Shown here: positions 8,637 to 18,315 of the stretch, in pieces
Position numbering within the stretch: the first letter of the stretch is position 1
Layout of the letters: each line of letters begins with the position of its first letter
From: Marinicellulosiphila megalodicopiae
GTDB lineage: Bacteria > Pseudomonadota > Gammaproteobacteria > Pseudomonadales > Natronospirillaceae
Length of the DNA: 64,000 nt
Reading direction: 5' to 3'
Assembly: GCF_045862395.1 (NCBI RefSeq)
Contig: NZ_AP023087.1
Coordinates: 4,154,001 to 4,218,000 of the forward strand
The notes under the pieces: model-generated
Seen by the model: only the letters and a program-made list of their open reading frames with translations
Databases searched by the model: none
Told to the model about the DNA's origin: nothing
Program-made: the position numbers and the translations under genes

Positions 8637-9189
8637 TTAATTTTTCATCAACGTATAATAAATTATGCGCATTCATACCAAACGCTTTTTTGCAGGAATG
8701 CATTTCAGGATAAGATGATTCGATCATAGGCAGAAAAAAGTCCCTGGGAACGAATCATTCCATATGAATAAGGAATTTTTTCTTTTCGAGTTTGTCTTCA
8801 TTTCAGATGGGATCCTGCGCCAGTGAAGCTGGATTGATTTATGTAAAATATAGACTTCAAATAAAATTAATAGAAATTCATAGAAATTCATATTTTGGAA
8901 TTATTTAAAAAGAGTTTCCTTAAATGTACCTTTTTTTTCAGTGATTTGTTAATTCGATTAAAATCAGCCCTAACTAATTACCCCTATTTGGATAACTCCA
9001 AACATTGCTACAGACCTTCTATAGTGCGTTTATCTCCTTAGCTTAGTACCACATATCTCTCACCCCCACTGGACTATTTGCGCTTCAATCGTGTGTGTCT
9101 TACTTATTGCTATTAAAAGACACCTTGCATACACTTGCCCTGTCTCAATGTTGAGGCAATCAAATTTTTTTTATGAGGGAATACACAAA

Positions 9190-10719
9190 ATGGAAAAAAT
9201 AACTTTTTCAATACTGACCTGTTTATCTGCTGCATTCGCGACCCAAGCACACGCTAGCTGTGAGTATCAAGTTCATTGTGATTGGGGCAGTGGTCAAATT
9301 TTAGAAGTGTTGGTGACTAACGATACTAATCAAACAATCAACGAACCCGAACTATTTGTCAATTTTACAAATGCAAATGTAAATAGTATTTGGGGCGATT
9401 TTAAAGTTGCAAGCCAAAATCCTGTACATTTAGATGGAGTATATCGTGGTGATGGACTTCCAGTTAATCAAACAGTCAGTGCTTTTTTAAGTATCTCAAG
9501 AACAAACGGTAATGTAATTAATCCGCCCACATTTGACGGTACGTTATGCGGCTTTAAAAATGATGAATTTGCTGCTTTTGTTCCTTCAAGTTTTGGATTA
9601 AATGCAACTGTATATGCAACTTCAGAAAAAGAAAAATTCACAAATATTAAAAGTTATCAATGGGATTATTTAGATTCTTCTGCATCTGGTGAAGTGGCAA
9701 CATTAAGCTTTGACCAAGCCGGTACCTACCCTGTTACATTAACTATTACAACGGACAATAACGAGGTATTTCATTTCAAAAAAAATGTAACAGTCTCTGA
9801 ATTGCCTGAACGTACCGATCACTATGATAGCGATATAATTACTGGATTATACAAAGTCTCTTACTATGAATATAAAAACGAAAATGGTATTTACGAGACA
9901 GACATTTTCAATAATCTAAATATTGAAAAAACGTTAATTGCACAAGAATACGCTCCAACTATGCAATTAATCTATTCAAAAGAACGATTCAATGGCATGG
10001 CACCAGAAGATTTAATGGTCACGTTTGAAGCAGACGTAACTGTTTTGCGCGATACAAGGATTCAATACAATGCTCAATCGGCGTATCTAAATGGCTCGGT
10101 AATATATTTAGATGACACTCGCCTTTATAGTACAGCGCCAAATTCTTCTTCTGGTAGCGCAGGAATGCGCAATATAGCTGCAGGTCAATACACTATTCGA
10201 GGTGCAGCATTAGGTTCAGATCATCGCGAAGAAGGATTTAGATTTCGTTATAATTTTGCCGGAGAAACAGGTTTACTAACAGAGTCTCCATATTTAACTA
10301 AAGACGAAACCGACAGCTATTTCATAGATTTATTAAATTCCGATAACGAACTATTTTTAGTTAACCATACTAAAAGCAATAGCATTCAACCTGTACGAGA
10401 ATTAACTCTACCAAAACGTGATGGTGCGATTAATTTAGTTCTTGAGGCTAAATATATGCCGCCACTTGAATGGCGTATTTCAAATCCTTACAACACAAAA
10501 ATTAATTCCATTGTGATTTCTCATGGTCATTCACAAAATACAAAAATAACAGGCGTGACAGCTGATGAATATGTTTACACTAACTATTCCAGCCCTTACA
10601 TTCCAATAAATGTTAATGATATTAATACGTACTTTGAAGACTTAACGGGGCAAACGATTAAACCACAGAATATTTATTCTTCTGAATATTATCCGTTAGA
10701 AGGTTATATTTTAAAGTAG
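9190..10719 (+). CDS. secreted protein with CBM2-like and PKD-like domains
   Basis: A 509-residue exported protein. A Sec signal peptide ends at about residue 23 (THAHAS-type Ala-rich site). The next 90 residues begin and end with cysteine and show the W-G-S-G, V-T-N-D and W-G-D-F spacing of family 2 carbohydrate-binding modules. A PKD-like domain follows (YQWDYLDSS, AGTYPVTLTITTDNNE). The remaining 300 residues are beta-rich and unassigned. The ATG at 9190 has GAGGGA upstream. No catalytic domain is recognisable, so enzymatic activity should not be assumed. Confidence 0.65.
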   Translation: MEKITFSILTCLSAAFATQAHASCEYQVHCDWGSGQILEVLVTNDTNQTINEPELFVNFTNANVNSIWGDFKVASQNPVHLDGVYRGDGLPVNQTVSAFLSISRTNGNVINPPTFDGTLCGFKNDEFAAFVPSSFGLNATVYATSEKEKFTNIKSYQWDYLDSSASGEVATLSFDQAGTYPVTLTITTDNNEVFHFKKNVTVSELPERTDHYDSDIITGLYKVSYYEYKNENGIYETDIFNNLNIEKTLIAQEYAPTMQLIYSKERFNGMAPEDLMVTFEADVTVLRDTRIQYNAQSAYLNGSVIYLDDTRLYSTAPNSSSGSAGMRNIAAGQYTIRGAALGSDHREEGFRFRYNFAGETGLLTESPYLTKDETDSYFIDLLNSDNELFLVNHTKSNSIQPVRELTLPKRDGAINLVLEAKYMPPLEWRISNPYNTKINSIVISHGHSQNTKITGVTADEYVYTNYSSPYIPINVNDINTYFEDLTGQTIKPQNIYSSEYYPLEGYILK

Positions 10720-11179
10720 AAAATAATTTATCGAATTAATTCAAATCTGAAATGACAGTTGCCTATTTATTTAAAGGTGATTGTCATTAATTAAAGGTGA
10801 CTGTCATTTTAATTTTTGACTTAATATTATTTTTATTTGACTTAACAATGGATTTTTTAGAATTAGTTGAATGGATAATTAATTAAATAGACAGGCAAAA
10901 AAAAACAATAAAGATAAAAAAGGCAGCATTAACAAAAATACGACCGACCAACAACTCTTACTCTTTTGATTCCCAATATTTTGCTCTAGGTTTTTCTAAC
11001 GTTAAGTTTTAAATCCTCACATTCTTTTATATAAAGCATAACTAAAATGGTGATCTAAAGGGTGATCTAAAGTGACATCCACTTTTGTATTTTAAAAGTG
11101 AGAGCACTTATTTTGTTTAGCAAAAAATGATCGATGCAATGCAATCTGTATTGCGGATTTTTCTGTAAAACATAATGGA
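10720..11179. repeat. gene-free gap with short tandem and inverted repeats
   Basis: A 20-bp tandem unit reading TTAAAGGTGAYTGTCATTWW occurs at 10771-10790 and 10791-10810. AATGACAG at 10751-10758 forms an inverted partner to CTGTCATT at 10801-10808. A second tandem, GGTGATCTAAA, is at 11049-11071, followed by a CACTTTT/AAAAGTG hairpin at 11080-11100. No ORF is present. The GTGACATCCACTTTT string resembles sequence at 12124 and 22447, suggesting a dispersed short repeat. Confidence 0.45.
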
Positions 11180-11569
11180 TTAAAACATCAATCTTAACAC
11201 TTGCCAAATTCCTTTAATGGCCATAGAAGGAAAAAATATCAACAGTGCGGCCGACAATGGTGCAAGTATAACCATAAAACCATCACCATTTGCACAGCGC
11301 CCCCACTCATCTGCCGCCAAAGCTAACAACCAAAGAAATACATACCCAACTAACAAACAACCTGCTAGCTGTAAACAATAATACCAACTAATTGTTTGAC
11401 CAATAGCATAAATCGAACCTACCAACATCCATACTGATATTAAACTGACACCACCAATAACAATAGCCAGTGCAGATAACCGACTTACTAATGCAATAAA
11501 CACCAAAACTGCACAATAGACTAATAAATGCAAAAACGGAGATTGAATGTTATCTAAAATGGCCTGCAT
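11180..11569 (-). CDS. small integral membrane protein, four predicted helices
   Basis: A 129-residue hydrophobic protein with about four membrane segments: residues 12-32, 33-58, 63-85 and 100-120. A short hydrophilic loop with DEWGRCANGDG precedes the last segment. GGAGT seven bases upstream supports the ATG at 11569. It is followed upstream by another membrane protein gene on the same strand. I recognise no family and can assign no function. Confidence 0.55.
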   Translation of the reverse strand: MQAILDNIQSPFLHLLVYCAVLVFIALVSRLSALAIVIGGVSLISVWMLVGSIYAIGQTISWYYCLQLAGCLLVGYVFLWLLALAADEWGRCANGDGFMVILAPLSAALLIFFPSMAIKGIWQVLRLMF

Positions 11570-11615
11570 GATTGACTCCTGTTTTTTAAAAAAATAAATG
11601 CTATTTCTTGATTGG

Positions 11616-12074
11616 TTATTTTATTACAATTTTTAAAATAATATTCTTTGAATACCATATTTCAACAAATACACCATTAAACAATTTACCTTTCGCTTTT
11701 TTAGGAGAGTTAAAACCTGCCGAATATAGACTAGGGCTGTATCTAAATTTCACAGAGCCCACTTCAAAAGTTTCATCTTTTTGCATGTTACCTCGATATG
11801 CATCGAAATATTCAATTTGTCCAGATACAAAACTAACATCGTTTAATGTTTTAAGTTTGTGAGTATAATGAATATTTTCATTTAGCATAAATGCACTGAG
11901 CCATATTAAAGTAGCAGCCATAGGTAACACTATAAAAAAACCCAGTACTTTTTTAAGCTTACTTTTAGCTTCGAATGTATAAAAACCATAAACAGTAATT
12001 ACAAATACAATAATACAGGCAATGAATATCCCAACTAATTTGAATAATTCATCACTGATTTCGTACAATAACAT
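11616..12074 (-). CDS. membrane protein with C-terminal extramembrane domain, unknown
   Basis: The ATG at 12074 is chosen because GGAG lies ten bases upstream; a GTG 15 bp earlier has no such site. The 152-residue product has two membrane helices at about residues 10-33 and 45-65. A roughly 80-residue soluble domain follows that begins SGQIEYFDAYRGN and contains VGSVKFRYS, resembling small DUF3592-like extracytoplasmic domains. That comparison is only by impression. The neighbouring gene (11180-11569) is also a membrane protein and may be co-transcribed. Confidence 0.5.
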   Translation of the reverse strand: MLLYEISDELFKLVGIFIACIIVFVITVYGFYTFEAKSKLKKVLGFFIVLPMAATLIWLSAFMLNENIHYTHKLKTLNDVSFVSGQIEYFDAYRGNMQKDETFEVGSVKFRYSPSLYSAGFNSPKKAKGKLFNGVFVEIWYSKNIILKIVIK

Positions 12075-12255
12075 ACACCTACTCCACACTATTCTCTTTA
12101 ATGATAAGGCACATTAACACCTTAAATGACACCCACTTTTTCTCCTACAGCAGGGCGTGTGGTCTGATTGCGCGCTATTCAATTGATATACCCAACGCCG
12201 AGGGGCATTTTCGCTCATCCCGCGCGCCTCGCACTTTTAGTGTGCTGTAACTTTT

Positions 12256-12321
12256 TTAGATGACGAGTTCTACGGCATCGCACTTAAATTCCGAGGTAAA
12301 TACTTGTCTCTTTTTGGTCAT
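12256..12321 (-). pseudogene. remnant of IS3-family transposase OrfA (N-terminus)
   Basis: The minus strand reads ATG and 20 further codons, MTKKRQVFTSEFKCDAVELVI, then a stop. This is the HTH start of IS3-family OrfA proteins (pattern MTKKRR-F-EFK-A-LV). The remaining transposase is missing. The upstream sequence contains a TGTCCAAGATTATTAGACC string (12359-12377) that looks like an IS3-type end. The GC-richer surroundings differ from the local base composition. It is a relic, not a functional element. Confidence 0.6.
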
Positions 12322-12427
12322 GTGATATTCCTATCGAGGTGCATACCGCCTAATTAAGTGTCCAAGATTATTAGACCCAATCAAGCGCGTCCTTGCCCTT
12401 AAAAAAAACCATTATTAGGGGTCCCTT

Positions 12428-14437
12428 TTAATCCCTCTCTAACTGTGGAATCCATGCTTCATCGCCACATTTAGCTTTAAAAAACGCAATAAAATCCAGT
12501 TCTTCAGGTTCGGGTTCTCGCTCGGGGTAATAGCCACCAATAAAATTAACTTCGTCTAAGAGCTCAAAAAGCAACCCCTTAGTTCTGGGCTTTATTTCGC
12601 ACAAGTCCAAACCAAGCTCAGAAAACATCATTAAGCGATTAATATACCCATTGTGCCTTTCTGAAATTCCCACAGAATATAAAAAAGGGTGTTCCTTGGA
12701 AAAACGATCAATACGTTTAAAATCGATGGGGTAATGACGTTGCGCCAAGACCACGAACTCTTTGCTAGGTGCATCCGCCAAAATCCTATGCCGCCTAGGG
12801 TCTAAACCCTCACTCATAAGCAGATCAGCCAATTTCAGGTGAGTTTTTTTAATCCATTCTTTGTAATACGGGTGCTTCCCTCGTTCGTGGTATTTGTAGT
12901 CCTCAAATATTATAGTGAGGTAATTACCGCGTATATTAATATCATGATCATAGCTTTGAGTAGGATAAGACAGGTTAATTTGATCATAACTAATGTAGGG
13001 CAATAGCTTTTTCAACATATTAATTTCACCATCATCTACCGCTGCATAAAATGCATTCACATTAGACTTAAAGGTATCGAAACCACCATTAGCATTGCGC
13101 GCTAATAAATAATCCACGCTTTTTTCAGCACCCTTTTTAACGGCATGCACAAGTACCGAAGAGTGCTCACCAAAATCAAGGCTAGCTAATAAAGCCTCGG
13201 GATTGCCATGCATAGTGGTTAAAATATAGTCAACCACAGGCACAATATCCGATTCAAAAGCGCAACCCAGAAGCCTATACGCTTGCGAATCATCTATCTC
13301 TGGCTGCAAATCATTAAGCTTCGCCAATACATCAAAGCGCCCTTCGCTTGCTGCATTGCACAGCATGATATCAGGGTCGGCGTAATTCCAAGGAACCGAA
13401 TTACGCTCGGGGTTTTGTTTTTTGTATTCAAGCGCCTGTCGGTACGCGCCCTCAAACTCTGCAACGGTAACCCCAGGGCTAAAATTAGTCTGAAGTAAAA
13501 CTAAAACAAAAAACACATACCATGCTAAGCCGATAGTTAGGCTATTGATTACCCATCGCCACCGGTGCTGGGCGCGATAAAATTTACCGACTACAGACTC
13601 CACTTCGCCAAAGCGCTGAGCTAACTTGCGCAATGCATATTTGTTAGCCAGCAAGACAATCGATAGGTAGGCTCCTAATAAAATAGCTACGGCAAACACA
13701 CCACCTAATTTCACTACGTCACCAACAAATAACGCTAAACCAAGAGTAATCGGTAAAACCACAACCATCGCCCACTGACGATAGACAATAGACCAAATAG
13801 GTAATACAAAAAACGCATGAAAATTCAATGTAGGTCGAGAGTAGCGCTTACTATCGGGCGAAGCCACTGGCCTAAATATCAAGAGAAACAGAATCAAAAA
13901 TATCGGAAAATAACGATAATCAACACTTTGGTTTTTTAGCTCCGGACAAGCCGCCAGATAATAAAACGCAGTAGGCTCACCAAATGTAATTACCCTAGAA
14001 GAATGAAGTCCGCCCCACTGGACAAAATCATAGTACCTCCATATATAACAGCCCCATTCAACGACAGGCATCATTAAAGAAAAATTGACCAGCGTTAACC
14101 AAAAACCCCATTGCGGGCGACGCCATAATGTTAGCGCTGCAAACACACCCAGCAAAATTAAGACTAAATGAGCCCCCCCAAAAAACTGGGATATCGTATC
14201 GTTTTGGCTACGTGTCCATAAATCACTGCCTAAAGCCACAGCAATCGCCAATTGATACAGAATAAAGCCTATTAAAACTAATGCTTTAACCCGTTCCCAA
14301 ACTGCGACCACTCTAAACAACCAACCTCTACTGGCTACCTCTTGCAGCAGCTGAGGCGAAGCTTGACCGCTTTTTTTCTCAATTTGAAGGCGGGCTGCTA
14401 GCTCAGTATGGCTATAACAACTATATAATCTGGACAT
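12428..14437 (-). CDS. multi-helix membrane protein with C-terminal ankyrin-like repeats
   Basis: A 669-residue protein. The N-terminal 290 residues contain about seven to eight hydrophobic segments, including WERVKALVLIGFILYQLAIA, an LVLILLGVFAAL run and a long hydrophobic stretch from WAMVVVLPITLGLALFVGDV. After about residue 320 it is soluble, with ankyrin-like units (LCNAASEGRFDVLAKLNDL, YAAVDDGEINMLKKLLPYI). GGAG upstream supports the ATG at 14437. It lies nine bases downstream of a lipoprotein that also has ankyrin repeats, so the two likely work together at the envelope. Function unknown. Confidence 0.6.
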   Translation of the reverse strand: MSRLYSCYSHTELAARLQIEKKSGQASPQLLQEVASRGWLFRVVAVWERVKALVLIGFILYQLAIAVALGSDLWTRSQNDTISQFFGGAHLVLILLGVFAALTLWRRPQWGFWLTLVNFSLMMPVVEWGCYIWRYYDFVQWGGLHSSRVITFGEPTAFYYLAACPELKNQSVDYRYFPIFLILFLLIFRPVASPDSKRYSRPTLNFHAFFVLPIWSIVYRQWAMVVVLPITLGLALFVGDVVKLGGVFAVAILLGAYLSIVLLANKYALRKLAQRFGEVESVVGKFYRAQHRWRWVINSLTIGLAWYVFFVLVLLQTNFSPGVTVAEFEGAYRQALEYKKQNPERNSVPWNYADPDIMLCNAASEGRFDVLAKLNDLQPEIDDSQAYRLLGCAFESDIVPVVDYILTTMHGNPEALLASLDFGEHSSVLVHAVKKGAEKSVDYLLARNANGGFDTFKSNVNAFYAAVDDGEINMLKKLLPYISYDQINLSYPTQSYDHDINIRGNYLTIIFEDYKYHERGKHPYYKEWIKKTHLKLADLLMSEGLDPRRHRILADAPSKEFVVLAQRHYPIDFKRIDRFSKEHPFLYSVGISERHNGYINRLMMFSELGLDLCEIKPRTKGLLFELLDEVNFIGGYYPEREPEPEELDFIAFFKAKCGDEAWIPQLERD

Positions 14438-14446
14438 TATCAACTC

Positions 14447-15691
14447 CTATTGTTTCTTATCACACAGCACTTCTTGGCCTGATGGCATATAGACTTTTAG
14501 CTGATCCTTAACCAACTCGGCTTTATAACTCATCTCGCCCCCATCAAGCATGGCCCTGCCCATCATTCGGCAGACAGGACCTATTTGCTGCACTACACCT
14601 TGTGTGAAGTTGTATTTTGACGGGTCACATTCCAATACAAGCTCACCACCTTGAGTCATGCTAATGCTGACCTTGTCGGCAGAAAAATCAAAGCCAAGTA
14701 CCTGCTCTGCGGCAATACAACGATAACGACCATCTGCAATGTTTTCGCTTGTCGGCTCGGGAGTCGTTGATGTTGACACCCCCCATTTTTTGCCATCTAA
14801 ATCGTCTAAAGCCTCTAATTTGCTGAGCACCTCGCTAAACAGGTATCGACTTTCGGCAAAGCCTGTATTTAGATTCGAACGCGCATATTCTTTAGCGCTT
14901 GCCACTGCACTTTGGCGCTCCTCATCACTAGCCAGTGCGTTATAAGCTAACAGAAAAGTCCCCCAAACATCACCAACAAGGATCGAACCCCAAAATAGCT
15001 CTTGGGCTACTTTTTGCCCCGTAGTGCTGCCTTTTAATTTGCCGCCTTGAGTGAGTAAGTATTTGAATGTCTCAGTGCGGGACCTTTCTAAGGCCTGCTC
15101 CATAGGGTAACTAGGAAATGAAACATCCGTCTCATACTCGTAGTTAATTTCGGCGCCGTATTTTACCAATAGCTTTACAGCATTTAAGCCGTCGGCGTCA
15201 CGCGCTACATCACCAATGACTCGACCTTGTGAACGGGAATGCCAATTAGGGTCAAAACCTAATTTCAGCAATTGTTCTGCACGATCAAGGTGATTGAGGT
15301 TTAAACATGTTTTTAGCTCACTTTCACTATAACGTTGCTCACGATTGTACTCCTTTGGTAAGACTATTGGGCCTGGGTTTACACTATGCGCAACCAAAAG
15401 ATCAAACAATGCAGAATCTTCCTGACGACAGGCAAAACTGTATAGTGACTCACGTGCATTCAATAGAACTTGGCCATTTGCACCCTGCGCAAGGGCAGCT
15501 TCAGCCGCTGCCAGGTCGCCATCTTCCACGGCTAATCGCAGCTGGTAATTTTTTTCATTAACCTGTATATCCTGCTTTCTTTGCTTGGCTACCTGCGTAT
15601 GTGCAACCTCACGCAATCCATCACAAGACAAGCTCACACACAAAATTAAGGCACAACCTAAATACCTAAACGTTTTCCCCTCAAACATCAT
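14447..15691 (-). CDS. ankyrin-repeat lipoprotein, unknown function
   Basis: A 414-residue protein with a signal peptide ending in a lipobox-like VSLSC at residues 19-23. Ankyrin-type repeats are visible at about residues 50-200 (QLRLAVEDGDLAAAEAALAQ, LNLNHLDRAEQLLKLGFDPN, LNAVKLLVKYGAEINYEYE). The C-terminal 100 residues form a separate domain with several cysteines. Two adjacent ATG codons (15691 and 15688) could start it; the second has GAGG at better spacing. It overlaps a small upstream ORF by ATGA-type coupling and is followed by the membrane ankyrin protein. Confidence 0.6.
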   Translation of the reverse strand: MMFEGKTFRYLGCALILCVSLSCDGLREVAHTQVAKQRKQDIQVNEKNYQLRLAVEDGDLAAAEAALAQGANGQVLLNARESLYSFACRQEDSALFDLLVAHSVNPGPIVLPKEYNREQRYSESELKTCLNLNHLDRAEQLLKLGFDPNWHSRSQGRVIGDVARDADGLNAVKLLVKYGAEINYEYETDVSFPSYPMEQALERSRTETFKYLLTQGGKLKGSTTGQKVAQELFWGSILVGDVWGTFLLAYNALASDEERQSAVASAKEYARSNLNTGFAESRYLFSEVLSKLEALDDLDGKKWGVSTSTTPEPTSENIADGRYRCIAAEQVLGFDFSADKVSISMTQGGELVLECDPSKYNFTQGVVQQIGPVCRMMGRAMLDGGEMSYKAELVKDQLKVYMPSGQEVLCDKKQ

Positions 15692-15873
15692 TCATCCTCT
15701 AATATTCTTTTTTTGGTTTCATACAAACACAGCTCGCCTTTGCCGCATAGTAACTGAATTGCGACAAAACGAAGCGAGGTGTTGCGTTCACGTACCGAAA
15801 CTTCTTCGGTGACTAAGTCGCTAAATCTAGTAATGCTGGTAATGCTGGTAATGCTGGAGAGTAAGATAGACAC
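15688..15873 (-). CDS. small ORF with Ser-Ile-Thr tandem, doubtful
   Basis: A 61-codon ORF whose stop overlaps the start of the ankyrin lipoprotein. Near its N-terminus the 9-bp unit GTAATGCTG is repeated three times (15829-15855 region), giving (Ser-Ile-Thr)x3. It might be a leader ORF or a remnant of a larger gene. No family is recognised and no good ribosome-binding site is visible, so it may not be expressed. Confidence 0.2.
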   Translation of the reverse strand: MSILLSSITSITSITRFSDLVTEEVSVRERNTSLRFVAIQLLCGKGELCLYETKKRILEDE

Positions 15874-16071
15874 TCACACTTACTCTCAGATATTGAAATA
15901 CGCATGCAGGATATCAATAACGGTTATTTTTCCAACGGCTAGCCAGATTATGAATTTTACCTGTCATGGTATTCTTAGTATTGCTTTTAGTTCTACATAG
16001 TGTGATTTCACAACTAATAACACTTTTGTACCTGAACGCTGGCCATCACTCCGACATTTTTGAAAGTGGAC

Positions 16072-16101
16072 GGAACACATGGGACAGGAACACATGGGAC
16101 A
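16072..16101. repeat. 15-bp tandem duplication GGAACACATGGGACA
   Basis: Two exact copies of GGAACACATGGGACA at 16072-16086 and 16087-16101 are followed by further partial units (GGGACAGGC, AGGACAGGC) up to about 16128. The surrounding 1.1-kb gap between 15874 and 16817 otherwise holds only a decayed ORF (16437-16667) and its terminator. The TGGGACAGGC wording resembles short dispersed repeats common in gammaproteobacteria. Confidence 0.6.
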
Positions 16102-16436
16102 GGCAACTTAAAATAGGACAGGCATCATAAAATAATTTGACAACTCAATCCCAATCTATCATTTAATTAATTACAACATATTTAAAATGGATTGAATATG
16201 TTCTCCATAGATTAATAGTTAGTCTGCGCCTTGTAAACGATGCAGCCGCTACCAAATAGTTAATTACCTTTCGCTGTGTCCTACACGCATTTTTATGTGA
16301 ACAAGAAACGTACGGGATCTTCTAATACTAGGATTGCAGGGATATAGTGCCAATATACCAATCATTATTTTGAACCAAGCTAAAATCCAACCAGTTAACA
16401 TAAGGATTTTAGAATTATTATGTGTGTCAGTGTAAG

Positions 16437-16667
16437 TTGCTGGATATTATCCGTAAGCTTGCCACCACTTTAGCGGTAAGCGCCGATGAGATAATTTTTG
16501 GTGCAGCTGAGCGGACCAGACGAGCGGCTAAGGTTGCAGTTTGAAGCGATCAGTAATTTGATGAGGAAGACAGGTAACTGACTCAATGGGTGTTAGAAGG
16601 GTTGATCCTTAAGCATCAGGCCAAACAATCTGTGCAGCGACAAGCAACAGCTAAAGCTAATAAATAG
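16437..16667 (+). pseudogene. decayed ORF with three in-frame stops
   Basis: One frame reads a coherent protein (LLDIIRKLATTLAVSADEII, then GAAERTRRAAKVAV) interrupted by TGA, TAA and TAA. It continues as LTQWVLEGLILKHQAKQ to a normal TAG at 16665. The stops fall at positions where single C-to-T changes would restore Gln or Arg. A good terminator follows at 16682. The family is not recognised. A related 3' flank occurs again near 19175-19262, suggesting a duplicated and decaying unit. Confidence 0.45.
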
Positions 16668-16681
16668 CAGATAAAGAAAAA

Positions 16682-16700
16682 CCCGCTTTTGCGGGCTTTG
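16682..16700 (+). terminator. Rho-independent terminator after the decayed ORF
   Basis: CCCGC (16682-16686), a TTTT loop and GCGGG (16691-16695) are followed by CTTTG. It sits 15 bp after the stop of the decayed ORF at 16437-16667. This supports the view that a real gene once ended here. Confidence 0.65.
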
Positions 16701-16817
16701 TAGTGAAATTTTAGAGAGTCATGAATTATTTAGAGTGTGTGTCTAGATAAGTAAGTGAGAAAAAAATCAGAGGTATTTTTCAACAACTCTGACCCTCTTG
16801 ATTTATTTACTGATTTA

Positions 16818-17348
16818 CTATTCAACTTCAAAATTTATTGGGTTAGTAAATACCTCATAAAAAGAACCATCCTCAACATAAACTTTAAAGTTAAATACAT
16901 GAGAGCTACTTTTTTCTGCAGGTGCTACGTGCAATCTAAATCCGATTCTTTCAGCACCATAAAGTAGCTGAAAATTATCAATCAAATTAGTCCCTTGAGG
17001 TGAATTTTCATTAAAATTACTGTTTGAAAAAATTTCAATTTTTGTAATTAGTTCACTAGGATTTGTTACGAACATCCCCCCACAATCTGCACTTGCGTAT
17101 GCCGGCTGAATTAGTGACAATCTGCTCCAATTAAAAGATGTTGTTTCTTCAGTGGCATAATCAATAAACAAGTTTAATTCTAAATCATTAAAGTTAATTG
17201 TATTTTGAGGTTGATATGATTGCCCTGTAGATTTATTTATTTCAAATATCCGAAAACCATTAATTATTGTAAAATAAGTTGGACATGTACAAGATGAAAT
17301 TATTGAAAATATAAATAAAACTATAAGACTGACGGTTCTTGCTTTCAT
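16818..17348 (-). CDS. predicted lipoprotein of unknown function
   Basis: A 176-residue protein with a signal peptide and lipobox ISSC at residues 17-20. A mature domain rich in Asn, Ser and Phe follows. No domain is recognised. A CTCTGACCC repeat unit lies just downstream of its stop (16781-16800). The start ATG at 17348 has only a weak upstream GGT. Base composition is even more AT-rich than the housekeeping genes, as for most genes in this accessory stretch. Confidence 0.5.
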   Translation of the reverse strand: MKARTVSLIVLFIFSIISSCTCPTYFTIINGFRIFEINKSTGQSYQPQNTINFNDLELNLFIDYATEETTSFNWSRLSLIQPAYASADCGGMFVTNPSELITKIEIFSNSNFNENSPQGTNLIDNFQLLYGAERIGFRLHVAPAEKSSSHVFNFKVYVEDGSFYEVFTNPINFEVE

Positions 17349-17495
17349 AAAAATACCAATATTTAATTTGAATCTATTAATAACCTAGCACGGCTTATTT
17401 TGACACACATAATAAGCTTAAAATCCTTGTCTTAACCGGCTTTAAAATTATATAAATCAAACAAAACCAACCAAAACACCAAAACTAAAACCAAA

Positions 17496-17524
17496 GCCAA
17501 TCCTAAAAAAATTGGCCTTTTTTA
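17496..17524. terminator. hairpin terminator, works on either strand
   Basis: GCCAAT (17496-17501) pairs with ATTGGC (17511-17516). On the plus strand CTTTTTTTA follows, and on the minus strand a TTTGGTTTT tract follows. It overlaps the end of the truncated membrane-protein fragment at 17503-17571. Confidence 0.55.
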
Positions 17525-17571
17525 TCCAACGCAAACCAAGTGAAGCCCACCACAATTACCACCAGACCAAT
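17503..17571 (-). pseudogene. C-terminal fragment of a membrane protein
   Basis: The minus strand reads IGLVVIVVGFTWFALDKKGQ followed by FF and a stop, a typical last transmembrane helix with a short polar tail. The reading frame begins exactly at the GGGTCAGAG repeat (17572-17602), so the gene appears to have been cut off at that repeat. Too short to name a family. Confidence 0.35.
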
Positions 17572-17602
17572 GGGGTCAGAGTAGAATGGCACTTAGTTAA
17601 GC
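17572..17602 (+). repeat. CTCTGACCC-family repeat, inverted copy 1
   Basis: This 31-bp sequence (GGGGTCAGAGTAGAATGGC and a following ACTTAGTTAAGC) is nearly the exact reverse complement of 18963-18992, with only two or three differences. The two copies bound 1.4 kb that holds a lipoprotein gene and a HlyD remnant. Related shorter copies are at 16781-16800, 18741-18780 and 26057-26070. Confidence 0.7.
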
Positions 17603-17778
17603 CCTAGAGTCTGATTAAATAAGGCCTGTAGGCATGATAATCCATTAAAAAAAAATAAGACAGCCAGTAATTTTGTTATAATTAAATCACCACAAAATAA
17701 CGAAACAAAAAAACTGACTGTATGACTATTATCGCTGATCAAACCCAATAGAGTAGTCAGATTAATATTCAATACTCA

Positions 17779-18132
17779 TTACTTCTCCTTTAATAAAAAT
17801 TTATTTGAAGATGTTGTTCTTTTTTCTTCAACAATTTCAAAGACAGTACCTTTGTTATAACATTTTTTCGCAATAGAATTCTCTACATAATCTTCTTGAA
17901 AATAATAGTCTTCATTTAAACTAATACTTTTCACTATTTCACTATTTAATAGATAACTCACCCCCTCACTCATATGATATTTAAAACAAATGTTATCCCA
18001 TTTCAAACCTTCAACAAGGTTTAATTCTGAATAAAATTTACCATTCTCTTCGTATATTTCAGGAGTTATCCTTTTTACACAACTATTAAGAAAAGATAAC
18101 AAAAATAAAGCTAAAAAAAGTTGTTTTTTCAT
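17779..18132 (-). CDS. small predicted lipoprotein, unknown function
   Basis: The ATG at 18132 (MKKQLFLALFLLSFLNSC) gives a 117-residue protein with a classic lipoprotein signal and lipobox LNSC at residues 15-18. The mature part has two further cysteines and a lysine-rich tail. No family recognised. It lies between the two inverted 30-bp repeats described at 17572 and 18963, so it may have been brought in with them. Confidence 0.5.
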   Translation of the reverse strand: MKKQLFLALFLLSFLNSCVKRITPEIYEENGKFYSELNLVEGLKWDNICFKYHMSEGVSYLLNSEIVKSISLNEDYYFQEDYVENSIAKKCYNKGTVFEIVEEKRTTSSNKFLLKEK

Positions 18133-18315
18133 AATTATTAACACTCTGAAGGTGGATCATATTGATACCTAATCATCTTCGAGAGAGAGAAAAAAATCAA
18201 TCACTCGTCGCTTTCCTGTATCAATCTAAGCCGATAATAACATCCCTACGCTTAATTGCTTGAATACACAGAGGTTTGATTTTGGATCAATACTAATTAA
18301 GGCAGAATTCCTAAA

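Noticed and set aside
11847..11860. AAGTT-TGTGAGT considered as the far transposon end with target duplication
   Set aside because: It lies inside a coding gene and lacks the GTTkCAAAC repeats seen at the dnaJ end, so it is probably chance.
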